A stretch of DNA of 64,000 nucleotides from AP-15 sp963733945 (GCA_963733945.1 CAVTFD010000019.1:116543-180542), one strand, 5' to 3'; positions 1 through 10,017 are shown, numbered from the stretch's first letter. Numbers and translations: made by a program. Notes: generated from the letters alone by a model not told the origin.

Positions 1-1
1 T

Positions 2-1479
2 GATACCTGGTCGACCCCGGTTGTTGCCGGTTCTATGTATATATTTCCGCGGCACGGATGAAAAGCTGTGGCAAATCACGTTGAATGGCACACAGGGCAT
101 AAATTTGGGAGGATACAAGACCTACTCAACCCCGGTCGTCACCAGTTTCATCAATTCAGGGCAGGTAGCAGATAATTTTGTGTTCTTTCAAGGCACCGAC
201 AATTCGCTATGGCGAATAAATCTTGACGGCAGCGGCGGCGTTCGTCTTGGCGGGTACAATACGGCATCCCCCCCTTTGTCATTCAGCCCGCCAACCAACC
301 GCAGATCGGGACTGTCGTCCCACGCTGCGGATCCTGACAGTGGTTTACGCGCCGCCCGGGACCGCTAGCAGCGGGGGGAGTTCGGGGTCGAAAGTAGTTT
401 ATGGAGCCTCCAGTACCACCGGCACAACGACCTCTATAAGCAGTTCGTTCCAGGCTGGGGTTAACGTGAACGTCTCAGCGGGTCTAGACATCCGGGCGCG
501 AGCGTCGGCGCGAACGTCGACTTCAACTACTCCAACACGACTACTAACAGTTCCTCTTATGCGGTCACGAAGACCGCGACCTCCACGATCATGGTGACGG
601 GCCCCAGCGTGAACGGCATCGATCATGACTATGACCTCTTCTATCTCTGGCTAAACCCAATGCTGAACGTAACGATCGATCCGGAAAACAATCTGAATTG
701 GGAATTGGGGGTCAACGGCCCCAATATGATTATCCAATATGTCTATGCGGGCTGGCTAAAGGATCCAGCAAGATGCCTGCTGGAATCAAACAGCAGCTCG
801 ACAACGCTCACATCAGCCCGCAAGACGACTACCCAAAAATCCTCTCTGTAAATCCTTTTAGCTCGGATGGGACTGTGATCGATCCGAACCGCTTTTTACA
901 ATTGAACCAGAGTTTTCCTTACGAACCACCATACAGCTCTTCCGACACGCCCCCGACAGATACTACGCCGTAAGCAATACGACAACCAACACGACCACCA
1001 ACACGGACCAAGTTCAGTACGGGGTTAGCGTCACCGTCTCAGCCGGCTTCGGAGGTCCGTTTAGCGCGAGCCTCAAGACCACGGGCAGCTTCGAGTGGAC
1101 GAACACTGCCTCGTCATCGACCAGCTCCCAGTCGACCCAGTCGGCCACAGTCACAATAGGCGGACCGGCATACGGCTACGATGGCCCGGTCGATCTTCTG
1201 GTCTATTGGGACACCATCTACAACTCCTTCTTGTTCGCGTTCCCGCCGGAGGCGCCGGCCGCAGCGGGCGTTGTTGCCGACCAGTCCGGCAAACCTGCCG
1301 GGCACAAAGCCGTGACCCTCACCGTCGGCCCGAATAAGCTGACCGAATTCACCGATGCCGGTGGAGAATATCGGTTCTACACCTCTACATCCGGACAAGG
1401 CCAACTGTCTGTGGAGGGACAGAATTTCACGGTTCCCGTCGGACAGGGCCTCCCAAAGTCAAATTTGCGCCTGACCTAG
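2..1479 (+). CDS. Secreted-type protein with tectonin/PLL-like propeller repeats and a carboxypeptidase-regulatory-like C-terminus (5' end outside window, frameshifted)
   Basis: One long protein is spread over several frames. Bases 2 to about 270 encode propeller-like blades with repeated motifs such as YFRGTDEKLWQI and VFFQGTDNSLWRINLDG followed by LGGY. About 280-950 encode a Ser/Thr/Asn-rich region starting ILTVVYAPPGT and containing YLWLNPMLNV and QYVYAGWLKDP. About 960-1479 are continuous in one frame and end with a small beta-sandwich-like segment (KAVTLTVGPNKL, TEFTDAGGEYRFY) resembling carboxypeptidase regulatory domains. At least four frame changes occur (near 43, 270-300, 490, 755 and 950), yet the composition stays coherent across them, so they look like sequencing indels. 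Tectonin/PLL blades often bind sugars. The middle domain is not one I can name. Extracellular location is inferred from composition because the N-terminus is missing. Confidence 0.55.
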
Positions 1480-1554
1480 CCTCGGCTCCATGCGCTTCCC
1501 GGGACGAGCCTCTGGCTGGCAACGCTGCAACAAGCCCCACCGGGAATAGATTGG

Positions 1555-1581
1555 GCGGGCCTTATAAGGCCCGCTTTTTTT
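1555..1581 (+). terminator. Rho-independent terminator
   Basis: A perfect 20-base palindrome at 1555-1574 (GCGGGCCTTA/TAAGGCCCGC) is followed directly by seven T residues. It lies 75 bases after the stop of the propeller-repeat gene and fits termination of that gene. It also overlaps the 3' end of the converging toxin gene. Confidence 0.85.
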
Positions 1582-1851
1582 GGCACGCCCCCGTTCGACA
1601 TGTGGATGACCACGATCCGTTCCCCGGCGACCTGATAGAAGATCTTGTAACGATAACCGGGGAGCAATGCGACGCGGACGCCCGGCCTCCGGACGACAGC
1701 TCGGCCACTCGATGGAGATACGGCTACCCATCGATGACCTGCTGAATGCGCTCTGCGATCCTGTCGGCGATCGCCGAATTACCGGACCGAGCGTAATAGG
1801 CGGCAATTGTCGAAGATCGGCGGGGGCCCGCTTCGAATACTCGACCCTCAT
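1560..1851 (-). CDS. ParE/RelE-type toxin of a type II toxin-antitoxin system (frameshifted; 3' end uncertain)
   Basis: The N-terminus MRVEYSKRAPADLR, the helix IAAYYARSGNSAIADRIAER and the core YRYKIFYQVAGERIVVIH are in three different frames but in the order expected of a ParE/RelE-fold toxin of about 95-100 residues. Proteins of this fold are ribosome-dependent RNases (RelE) or gyrase poisons (ParE); which applies cannot be told here. The start ATG overlaps the antitoxin stop in an ATGA arrangement, so the two are translationally coupled. The two internal indels match the indel-rich character of this part of the window, so the gene may be intact in the organism. The 3' end runs into the converging terminator and the exact stop is unclear. 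Confidence 0.6.
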
Positions 1852-2072
1852 GCCTGCCGGAAGGTGGCGAATGCCGCCTTGATCTCCTCCTCGCTGGCGG
1901 CTTCGCCGGCAAGCCCTTCGTCGATCGCCGTCAGTTCATTCGGTGTCGCCTCGTAGGAGGCGCCGGCAAGTTCTGCTTCTATTTCAAGTGCAAGCTCGGC
2001 CAACTCCTGCTGCCGGTCCTCCGGCCAGGTCGGAACCCGTTCCAATACTGCCCTAACCTGATCCTTGGTCAT
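1848..2072 (-). CDS. Antitoxin of a type II toxin-antitoxin pair
   Basis: A 74-residue acidic protein beginning MTKDQVRAVLERVPTWPED, upstream of and overlapping the ParE/RelE-like toxin by ATGA. Small acidic proteins with this N-terminus commonly sit directly upstream of such toxins in Alphaproteobacteria. It should neutralise the toxin by binding it and may autoregulate the operon. The predicted fold is mostly helical, and I see no clear ribbon-helix-helix or AbrB motif, so the antitoxin class is left open. The frame is intact. Confidence 0.65.
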   Translation of the reverse strand: MTKDQVRAVLERVPTWPEDRQQELAELALEIEAELAGASYEATPNELTAIDEGLAGEAASEEEIKAAFATFRQA

Positions 2073-2148
2073 GATGTCTTATCCGATCCTGGCCGGCGGG
2101 CCTCTACGATGCCCTGGTGCTCAGACCCACGTAAACGATCTGCTCGAT

Positions 2149-2465
2149 CGTCATGGCCGGGCTTACCCACGGCTGTCCGATTTGAATCTGCATACAAAGT
2201 GACCGCGTGATGCGAAATATTTCCTCGCTTGCCAGTCGTCATGGCCGGACTTGTTCCGGCCATCCACGTGCCTCGGTCTGGCCGAAAAGGCGCGGATCAC
2301 CGGGACGAGCCTCGGTGATGACAACTGAGAGTAGAGGCAAAGGCTATTGTACAATCAATCTCGCCAAACCGGACAGCCGTGGGCTTGGCCCGGCCATCTA
2401 CGAGCTGCGGCACACGCCTTGCCGGTGTCCCGTGGATGCCCGGCACAAGGCCGGGCAAGACGAGG
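2149..2465. repeat. Cluster of REP-like palindromic repeats in the gap between the TA operon and gabD
   Basis: The interval between the antitoxin start and the dehydrogenase stop holds several related palindromic units: an incomplete one at 2149-2160, a complete one at 2237-2269 (cgtcatggccgg, acttg, ttccggccatccacg), one near 2371-2403 and one at 2431-2463. Short open frames across it read MAGTSPAMT or GLGPAIYE, the usual artefact of translating this repeat family. No gene is supported here. Related units occur at 24855-24887 and 33818-33879. Confidence 0.7.
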
Positions 2466-2499
2466 GGCTGAGACCGAATCATGTGGGCGGGTCTAATCA

Positions 2500-3958
2500 C
2501 TACCGGTCGATGCCGCCCATGCAGAGGTATTTGACCTCGAGGAACTCCTCGATGCCGTATTTCGAGCCTTCGCGGCCGATGCCGCTTTCCTTCATGCCGC
2601 CGAACGGGGCGATCTCGGTCGAGATGATGCCCTCGTTGATGCCGACGATGCCGTATTCGAGGGCCTCGGCGACGCGCCAGATGCGGCCGATGTCGCGGCT
2701 GTAGAAATAGGCGGCGAGGCCGAATTCGGTGTCGTTGGCCATCTTGATCGCCTCGTCCTCGGTCTTGAAGCGGTAGAGCGGCGCGACCGGGCCGAAGGTC
2801 TCCTCCCGGGTGATCACCATGTCGGTCGTCACGTCGGTCAGCACGGTCGGCTCGAAGAAGCTGCCGCCCAGCGCGGGGCGCTTGCCGCCGATGACGATCT
2901 TGGCGCCCTTCTTCACCGCGTCGGCGATGTGCGCCTCGACCTTCTCGACCGCCTTCATGTCGATCAGCGGGCCGATCACCGCGCCCGGCTCGAAGCCGTC
3001 GGCGACCTTCATCGCGCCGGCGGCCTCGGCGAGCCGCTTGGCGAAGGCGTCGTAGACGCCGTCCTGCACCAGGATGCGGTTGGCGCAGACGCAGGTCTGG
3101 CCGGCATTGCGGTATTTGGAGGCGATCGCGCCCTTGACCGCCATCTCGATATCGGCGTCGTCGAAGACGATGAACGGCGCGTTGCCGCCGAGTTCGAGCG
3201 AAGTCTTCTTCACCGTGCCGGCGCATTGCTCCATCAGCAACTTGCCGATCTCGGTCGAGCCGGTGAAGGTCAGCTTGCGCACGGTCGGGTTCGAGGTCAT
3301 CTCGCCGCCGATCTCGGTCGACGCCGCCGGTGACGCAGGAGAAGACGCCCTTCGGCACGCCGGCGCGCTCGGCCAGTTCGCACAAGGCCAGGGCCGAAAA
3401 GGGCGTCGCGGTCGCCGGCTTCAGCACCATCGTGCAGCCGGCGGCCAGCGCCGGGCCCGCTTTGCGGGTGATCATCGCCGCCGGGAAGTTCCACGGCGTG
3501 ATCGCGGCGCAGACGCCGATCGGCTCCTTGATGACGACGATGCGCTTGTCGGCGCCGTGCGAGGGGATCGTGTCGCCGTAGATGCGCTTGCCCTCCTCGC
3601 CGAACCATTCGATGAACGAGGCGGCATAGGCGATCTCGCCCTTCGACTCGGCCAGCGGCTTGCCCTGCTCGGCGGTCATCAGCGTGGCGAGATCCTCCTG
3701 GTTCGCCATCATCAGGTCGAACCAGTTGCGCAGGATCTGGGCGCGCTCCTTGGCGGTCTTGGCGCGCCAGGCGGGCAGCGCCCGGTCGGCCGCCTCGATC
3801 GCCTGGCGGGTCTCCTCGGCGCCCATCTGCGGCACGGTGCCGAGCGTCTCGCCGGTCGCCGGGTTGGTGACCGGGATCGTGCCGCGGTTCAGCGCGTCGA
3901 CCCATTCGCCGTCGATATAGCATTGCTGGCGGAACAGTTTTTCGTCCTGGAGCTGCAT
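2500..3958 (-). CDS. gabD: NAD(P)-dependent succinate-semialdehyde dehydrogenase family protein (one frameshift)
   Basis: Aldehyde dehydrogenase of about 485 residues, best matching the succinate-semialdehyde subfamily that oxidises the GABA product succinate semialdehyde to succinate in the cytoplasm. The N-terminal half carries the cofactor motif ITPWNFPAAMITRKAGPALA. The C-terminal half carries the general base motif LELGGNAPF and the catalytic cysteine in NAGQTCVCANR, and ends with GGMKESGIGREGS. The start is the ATG at 3958 (MQLQDEKLFRQQ), preceded by GAGGCG. A single indel near 3320-3335 splits the reading frame between the cofactor and catalytic halves. The span is one base over a multiple of three, consistent with one inserted base. 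No GABA aminotransferase is adjacent, so the substrate is a family inference. Confidence 0.88.
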
Positions 3959-4108
3959 CGCGCCTCCCTCGCCTAGGTGATTAACGATAGGTACGGGCGG
4001 CCCCGAGCTTTGGCAAGATTGGCACGGCGGCACGAGAGCGCTCGCTCGCGTGACAGGGTGGGGGGGGAGAAGCATGCGGCTGGCACCAAACTGGAGGAGG
4101 CCGGCCCG

Positions 4109-4954
4109 ATGACGACCCGATGCAACCCGAGAGCAAGATCTGACCGTCAACGATCTCGCCCTGCATTACCTCGAATGGGGCGAGGCCGACGCCCCTGCCA
4201 TCGTCTGCGTCCACGGCTACACCGGGAGCGCCGAGGCGTTCAACGCGCTGGCCCGGCGCCTCCAGGACCGCTTCCATATCCTCGCCCCCGACGTCCGCGG
4301 GCACGGCGAGAGCGCATGGTCGCCGGCCGGCGCCTATCGAATACGCCGACCAGGCCGGCGATTTGGCGGCGTTTGTCGACCGGCTGGGGCTCGGCCGGTT
4401 TGTCCTGATCGGGACCTCGATGGGCGGCATCATCGCGATGGCCTATGCGGGGCGCACCCGCAGCGGCTGCGCGGGCTGGTGATCAACGATATCGGGCCCG
4501 AAGCCGAGGCGGGCACCCAGCGCATCACCCAGATGGTGGGCAGCCGGCCGGAGGAGTTCGCGACGCTCGACGAGGCCATGGCGTACCGCCGCGAGATGTC
4601 GCCGATCATCGCCGGGCGGAGCGCCGAGGACCAGCGCGAACTGGCGCTCGGCGTGCTGCGGCAGCGAGCCGGACGGAAGGTGGGGCTGGAAGATGGATCC
4701 GGCCTATATCCGGCAGCGGGTCGAGCACGGCCCGCCTCGGCGGCCCGTTGTGGCCGGCATTGCCGGCGCTCGCCTGCCCGACGCTGGTGGTGTGGGGAAC
4801 GGAGAGCGATGTGCTCTCCGAGGCGCAGGCGCGGCGGATGGTCGGGGCGCTGCCGCACGGCGAGCTGGTCGAGGTCCCCGGCATCGGGCATGCGCCGACC
4901 TTGGTCGAACCGCAGGCGCTCGCCGCGCTCGAGCGCCTCCTCGCTGCCTTGTGA
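4109..4954 (+). CDS. Alpha/beta-hydrolase fold protein (frameshifted)
   Basis: Cytosolic alpha/beta hydrolase of about 280 residues in pieces. The oxyanion-side motif VCVHGYTGSAEAF, the strand RFHILAPDVRGHGES, the nucleophile elbow LIGTSMGG (Ser in G-T-S-M-G), the acid region PTLVVWGTESDVLS and the final catalytic His in VPGIGHAPTLVEP are all present and in order. Indels near 4130, 4340, 4455, 4665 and 4745 shift the frame. The ATG at 4109 follows GGAGGAGG and is the likely start, although the first codons are out of frame with the body. The substrate is unknown; the fold covers esterases, lactonases and C-C hydrolases. It diverges from the dehydrogenase on the opposite strand. Confidence 0.7.
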
Positions 4955-5081
4955 GGCGCCGCCGCGACCAGCCGCGAGCGCGCACGACCACGCCTTTCGC
5001 ACAACTGACATAAAAGCGTGATATTTGCTGCGAGACGCGCGGCTGCCGACGAGGCCAGCGCGCAGCGATCGGGGGACCACG

Positions 5082-6641
5082 ATGACGATCCTCAGGCAAA
5101 GCCGCCGCCGCTTTCTCAAATCGGTCGCGGCGACCGGCGGCGCGGCGTTCTTCTCGTCGCGCCTGCCGCCCGCGGTGCGCGCCGCGACGCCGGCCGGGCC
5201 CGACCTGCAAGGGCTGCGCGACAAGATCGACCACATCGTCGTGATCTATCAGGAGAACCGCAGCTTCGACCATTATTTCGGGGCCTACCAGCCGCCCGGC
5301 GGCGGCGCCGTGGCAGGGCTGCTGGATCGCGAGGGGCAGGTCGACGCCCGCTTTACCGGGTTGCAGAAGAACGCGGCCGGCGCTCCCTACGGCTATCTGC
5401 CGGTGCCCTATCAGCTCCCCGGCTTTGCCGACGCGCGTGCTCGAAAACCGGCCGTTTCATCTGACCCCCTACATCCCGCCCGACGACAACGTGCCGTGGG
5501 ACCCGATGCACCATTTCTTCCGCATGTTCGCGCAGATCAATCACGGCAAGATGGACCGCTTCGTGGCGCTGGCGCTGCCCGGCAAGCACGTGTTTTTCGA
5601 CAAGGGGCCGGGCAGCGACCCGGCCCAGATGATGTTGCCCAGTCGACGCCGTCCGGCGCGGTGCTCGGCTTTTACACGCGCGAGGATCTGCCGTACTACC
5701 ATCGCCTGGCCGACGAATACGTTCTGTTCGACCATTTCTTTCAGGCGATGTCGGGCGGCTCGACCGGCAATGCGCTTTACCTGGTGGCGGCGCGCTCGGC
5801 CCAATGGTCGAAGCCGCCGGCGGCCAAGACCGGCAGCCTGACGCCGCCGGTCTTCGACCGGCCCTACGACAAGAACGGCATCCTGATCAACGATGTGGCG
5901 CCGGTGAACGGCCCGACCGAAACGTTTATGGGCTCGATCGATCTGTCGCCGCCGCCCGACGAGCAGACCTATCCCAATATCGGCGATCGGCTCGACGCCG
6001 CCTCGCTGGCCTGGGCCTGGTACAACGAGGGCTGGAACGCGGTCAAACCCTGGGCGATGAAGACGGCGTTTGGCGCCGGCGACGGCTCGGTCGTGGTCGA
6101 CACGCCGGCGCTGTATCTGCCGCACCACAACCCGTTCCAATACTTCCCGAGCTGGTTCAACAACGTCAAAGCCGGCCGTATGCGCGACAGCGAGGATTTC
6201 CTCGACGATCTGAAGACCGGCCGGCTGCCGCGGGTCTCGTTTCTGAAGGCGACTGGCGGGCGCGACGAGCACCCGGCGAATTCGGCTCCGCGCTGGGGCG
6301 AAGAATGGGTCATGGGCCTGCTCAAGGCGATCGGCGACAGCCGGCTGTGGGAGAAGACCGCGATCGTCATCACCTATGACGAAGGCGGCGGGTTCTGGGA
6401 CCATGTGGCGCCGCCGAACCCCGACGCCTATGGCTGCGGCACCCGCGTTCCGGCGTTGCTGATCAGCCCGTGGGCGCGGCGCGGCTATGTCGACCACCGC
6501 GTCGCCGACACGACTTCGGTCCTGGCGCTGATCGAGGCGCGGTTCGGCCTGCAGCCGCTGCAGCCGCGCGACGCCCAGGCCTACAACCTTCTCGACGGCT
6601 TCGACTTCACGCAAAAGCCGCGCGCGCCGGCCTTCGGCTGA
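5082..6641 (+). CDS. Tat-exported phosphoesterase (phospholipase C/acid phosphatase AcpA-like family)
   Basis: The protein starts MTILRQSRRRFLKSVAATGG, a twin-arginine signal, so it should be exported folded to the periplasm. The mature part opens with DHIVVIYQENRSFDHYFG, the metal-binding signature of the phosphoesterase family of bacterial phospholipases C and acid phosphatases. Further conserved blocks are SGGSTGNALYLVA, LPHHNPFQYF and VITYDEGGGFWDHVAPP. Total length is about 520 residues. Two indels, near 5430 (extra base) and near 5632 (missing base), throw about 70 codons out of frame, and the net frame is restored, so the true product is likely intact. Substrate (phospholipid or phosphomonoester) cannot be decided. 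The ATG at 5082 is chosen because it begins the Tat signal. Confidence 0.83.
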   Translation: MTILRQSRRRFLKSVAATGGAAFFSSRLPPAVRAATPAGPDLQGLRDKIDHIVVIYQENRSFDHYFGAYQPPGGGAVAGLLDREGQVDARFTGLQKNAAGAPYGYLPVPYQLPGFADARARKPAVSSDPLHPARRQRAVGPDAPFLPHVRADQSRQDGPLRGAGAARQARVFRQGAGQRPGPDDVAQSTPSGAVLGFYTREDLPYYHRLADEYVLFDHFFQAMSGGSTGNALYLVAARSAQWSKPPAAKTGSLTPPVFDRPYDKNGILINDVAPVNGPTETFMGSIDLSPPPDEQTYPNIGDRLDAASLAWAWYNEGWNAVKPWAMKTAFGAGDGSVVVDTPALYLPHHNPFQYFPSWFNNVKAGRMRDSEDFLDDLKTGRLPRVSFLKATGGRDEHPANSAPRWGEEWVMGLLKAIGDSRLWEKTAIVITYDEGGGFWDHVAPPNPDAYGCGTRVPALLISPWARRGYVDHRVADTTSVLALIEARFGLQPLQPRDAQAYNLLDGFDFTQKPRAPAFG

Positions 6642-6754
6642 CTTCTCCCGCTTCCGCTCCTTTCGGGTGCGCGGCTCCGTGCCGCCGCGATCGCCGTCGC
6701 GCTTTTCCTCGGCCGGTAGCATACTGGCGCGGCGAATGGCGGCGGAGGGGCGAT

Positions 6755-7980
6755 GTGCTGCACGGCCGGCGCATCCTGCTGATCATCTCGGGCGGCATCG
6801 CCGCCTATAAGAGCCTCGAGCTGATCCGCCGGCTGCGCGAGCGCGGCGCGGCGGTGCGCTGCGATCATGACCGCGGCGGCGCACGCAGTTCGTGACGCCG
6901 CTCTCGGTCGCCTCGCTGAGCGAGGACAAGGTCTACAGCGACCTCTTCTCGCTGACCGACGAGAGCGAGATGGGCCATATCCGCCTGTCGCGCGAGGCCG
7001 ATCTCGTCGTCGTCGCGCCGGCGACGCGCCGATCTGATCGCGCGCATGGCGGCGGGGCTGGCCGACGATCTCGGCGACGACGGCGCTGCTCGCCTCCGAC
7101 AAGCCGGTGCTGATCGCGCCGGCGATGAATGTGATGATGTGGGCGCATCCGGCGACCCAGGCCAATCTCGCGACGCTGGCGGCGCGCGGCGTCGTGCGGG
7201 TCGGGCCCGGATGCCGGCGAGCTCGCCTGCGGCGAGGTCGGCTCGGGCCGCATGGCCGAGCCGCTGGAGATCGTCGCCGCGATCGAGCGATTCTTGGCCG
7301 CCGACCGCGCGGCTCGCCGGCCGGCGCGCGCTGGTGACCAGCGGCCCGACGCGCGAGCCGATCGACCCGGTGCGCTACATCTCGAACCATTCCTCGGGCA
7401 AGCAGGGCCACGCGATCGCGGCGGCGCTGGCGCGCGCTCGGCGCCGAGACGGTGCTGGTCTCGGGGCCGACGCAGGAGCCGACCCCGGCCGGGGTCAGGC
7501 TGGTGCGCGGTCGAGACCGCGGCCGAGATGCTGGCCGCGTGCGAGGCGGCGCTGCCGGTCGATGTCGCGGTGATGGCGGCGGCGGTCGCCGATTGGCGGG
7601 TCGAGAGCGTCGCCGCGCAGAAGCTCAAGAAGGACGGCAAGGGCCCGCCGGCGCTGCGCCTCGCCGAAAACCCCGACATCCTGGCGACGATCGCGCAGCG
7701 CGGCAACGACCGGCCGGCGCTGGTCATCGGCTTTGCCGCCGAGACCGAGAACATCGTCGCCAACGCCACGGGCCAAGCGCGCCAGGAAGGGCTGCGACTG
7801 GATCCTCGCCAACGACGTGTCGCCCGGCACCGGCACCTTCGGCGGCGACCGCAACACGATCCACCTGGTCGACGCGCGACGGGGTCGAGGATTGGCCGGT
7901 CGATGACCAAGCGCGAGGTCGCCGCCCGCCTCGCCGAGCGCATCGCCGCTGCGCCTGCGGCCGCGGTGAAGCGCCGTTGA
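6755..7980 (+). CDS. coaBC: Phosphopantothenoylcysteine decarboxylase / phosphopantothenate-cysteine ligase (frameshifted)
   Basis: Bifunctional enzyme of coenzyme A synthesis that joins cysteine to 4'-phosphopantothenate and decarboxylates the product. The FMN-dependent CoaC half shows ISGGIAAYKSLELIRRL, ADLVVVAPAT, and PAMNVMMW (the PXMNXXMW motif). The CoaB half shows VTSGPTREPIDPVRYISNHS, AVMAAAVADWR, KLKKDGKGPPALRLAENPD and VIGFAAETEN, followed by a DWILANDVS region. GTG at 6755, with GGCGGAGGGG upstream, starts the correct frame. At least seven single-base indels, almost all insertions, lie between 6860 and 7890. The full domain complement argues for a functional gene with sequencing errors. 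Its stop overlaps the next gene. Confidence 0.9.
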
Positions 7981-8477
7981 AGGTCGAGCTGCAAGATCCT
8001 CGATCCGCGGCTTCCCGGCTGGGGGTTTCCGCATGACGGGTCGAGCCTCGCCGCCGGGCTCGATCTGCAGCCTGCCTCGACGCGCCGCTGGTCCTCGCGC
8101 CGCAGGCGCCGGCGGTGCTGATCTCCGCCGGCATCGCCTTTCGCATCGGCGAGCCCGAATGGTGCGCGCTGGTGCTGCCGCGCTCCGGGCTCGGGCACCG
8201 CGAGGGGCTGGTGCTCGGCAATGCGGTCGGCCTGATCGACGCCGATTACGAAGGACCGTGCCTGATCTCGGCGTGGAACCGCAACCCGCCGCAGAGCGGC
8301 GCTGGGATCACGATCCCGCCCGGCGACCGCATCGCCCAGCTCGTCTTCACCCGGATCGCGCGGCCGGAATTCGCGGTCGTCGCGGCGTTTTCCGCCGGCG
8401 GGCGACGCGGCGCGGGCGGGTTCGGCTCGACCGGTGTCGCTTCCGCTTGCCGACAGCGTCCGGCGCGGCGAAACTGA
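7977..8477 (+). CDS. dut: Deoxyuridine 5'-triphosphate nucleotidohydrolase (frameshifted at the N-terminus)
   Basis: Trimeric dUTPase hydrolysing dUTP to dUMP and pyrophosphate, limiting uracil in DNA and supplying dTMP synthesis. Conserved motifs are AGLDL near the N-terminus, VLPRSGLGHREGLVLGN, GLIDADYEG with the catalytic Asp, GDRIAQLVF, and the C-terminal nucleotide-capping arm GAGGFGSTG. The start appears to be TTG at 7977 overlapping the coaBC stop. This coaBC-dut coupling is common in Proteobacteria. Indels near 7995, 8075 and 8400 disturb the frame, but the net length is a multiple of three and matches the family (about 150-165 residues). Confidence 0.88.
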
Positions 8478-8507
8478 TCGTGAACTTAGGGCGGCGGGCC
8501 GCATGAC

Positions 8508-8963
8508 ATGGTGCGGCTCACCAAGAAGCTGCTGTTCGCGATCGAGGCGGTGCTCGACATCGCCTATAACGGCGGCGCCGCGCCGGTGCGCTCGGCCGAG
8601 ATCACCGCGCGCCAGGGCATCCCGCGGCGCTATCTCGAGCCGGTGCTGCAGGAGCTGGTGCGGCACGGGATCCTGATCGGCATCCGCGGCCCGAGCGGCG
8701 GCTATCGCCTGGCGCGCGAGCGGCGGCGGATCAGCCTCGGCGACATCGTGCGCACCGTGCGCGAGCTGGAAACCGCCGAGGACCCGATCGAGCGACCGGC
8801 CGGCAGCGCGCTCGGCCACCAGGTGGTGCGGCCGCTGTGGCTCGAACTGCAGGAAGAGATGATGCGGCGGCTCGACGCGCTGACCCTCGAGGATCTGTGC
8901 ACCCGCGCCCACCGCGCCGGCATCGCCGGCCGGGCGGCCGAATGCGGCGATTTCGAGATTTGA
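8508..8963 (+). CDS. Rrf2-family transcriptional regulator, probably controlling cysK
   Basis: Intact 151-residue Rrf2 protein. The N-terminal winged helix-turn-helix includes AIEAVLDIAYN, AEITARQGIPRRYLEPVLQEL and the wing GIRGPSGGYRLARERR, followed by a dimerisation helix. It lacks the three closely spaced cysteines that hold the Fe-S cluster in IscR and RsrR; only two C-terminal cysteines are present. It lies 77 bases upstream of cysK on the same strand, as expected for a CymR/CysR-type sulfur regulator. That role is inferred from position and the missing cluster ligands. One of the few genes in the first 25 kb without a frameshift. Confidence 0.85.
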   Translation: MVRLTKKLLFAIEAVLDIAYNGGAAPVRSAEITARQGIPRRYLEPVLQELVRHGILIGIRGPSGGYRLARERRRISLGDIVRTVRELETAEDPIERPAGSALGHQVVRPLWLELQEEMMRRLDALTLEDLCTRAHRAGIAGRAAECGDFEI

Positions 8964-9040
8964 GTGGGCGCGCTGCTTTGTTGCAGTGCCCGTCGCCGAA
9001 CCTACATAAATTACGAATGCCATAGGGGAGAATAAGTCTG

Positions 9041-10017
9041 ATGGACACCGCCGGCGCGACTAATCCCGGGACGCGGAGTTTCGCGGCCGCGTCTATGACA
9101 GCATCATCGAGACGATCGGCGCGACGCCGCTGGTGCGCCTGCACCGGCTGGCGCAGCAGGCCGGGGCCAAGGCCGACATCCTCGGCAAATGCGAGTTCTT
9201 CAACCCGCTGGCCTCGGTCAAGGACCGCATCGGCGTCGCGATGATCGAGGCGGCCGAGGCTGCCGGCCGGATCAAGCCCGGCACCGTGCTGGTCGAGCCG
9301 ACCTCGGGCAATACCGGCATCGCGCTCGCCTTTGTCTGCGCCGCCAAGGGCTATCGCCTGATCCTGACCATGCCCGACAGCATGTCGATCGAGCGGCGCA
9401 AGATGCTGCTGCTGCTCGGCGCCGAGCTCGAACTGACCCCGGCGGCGCAGGGCATGCGCGGCGCCATCGCCAAGGCCGAGGAGATTGCCCGGACCTTGCC
9501 CGACGCCTTCATCCCGCAGCAATTCCAGAACCCGGCCAACCCCGAGATCCACCGCCGCACCACCGCCGAGGAGATCTGGAAGGACACCGACGGCAAGGTC
9601 GACGTCGTGGTCAGCGGCGTCGGCACCGGCGGCACCCTGACCGGCGTCGGCTCGGTGCTGAAGCCGCGCAAGCCCGGGCTCAAGATGATCGCGGTCGAGC
9701 CCGAGGACAGCGCGGTGCTGTCGGGCGGCCCGCCGGGCCCGCACCGGATCCAGGGCATCGGCGCCGGCTTCGTTCCCGAGATCCTCGACACCAAGCTGAT
9801 CGACGAGGTCGTCCGCATCGGCAACGACACCGCGATCCGCACGGCGCGCGAGGCCGCGCGGCTCGAAGCCCTGGCCGTCGGCATCTCGTCGGGCGCGGCG
9901 CTCGCCGCCGCGCTCGAGATCGGCAGCGCGGCCGAGATGGCCGGCAAGACGATCGTCGTGGTGCTGCCCGATTTCGCCGAGCGCTATCTGTCGACCGCGC
10001 TGTTCGAAGGGCTGTGA
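9041..10017 (+). CDS. cysK: Cysteine synthase (O-acetylserine sulfhydrylase)
   Basis: PLP-dependent enzyme making cysteine from O-acetylserine and sulfide. The PLP lysine lies in NPLASVKDRIG, the substrate loop is TSGNTGIALAF, the phosphate-binding loop is GVGTGGTLTG, and the serine binding the pyridine nitrogen is in GISSGAA. From about 9072 to the stop the frame is clean. The N-terminal 10 codons starting at ATG 9041 (with AGGGGAG upstream) are in another frame, joined by an indel near 9066 just before the conserved start of the fold (YDSIIETIGATPLVRLHR). It follows the Rrf2 regulator and precedes the MoeB-like gene by 12 bases. Confidence 0.93.
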
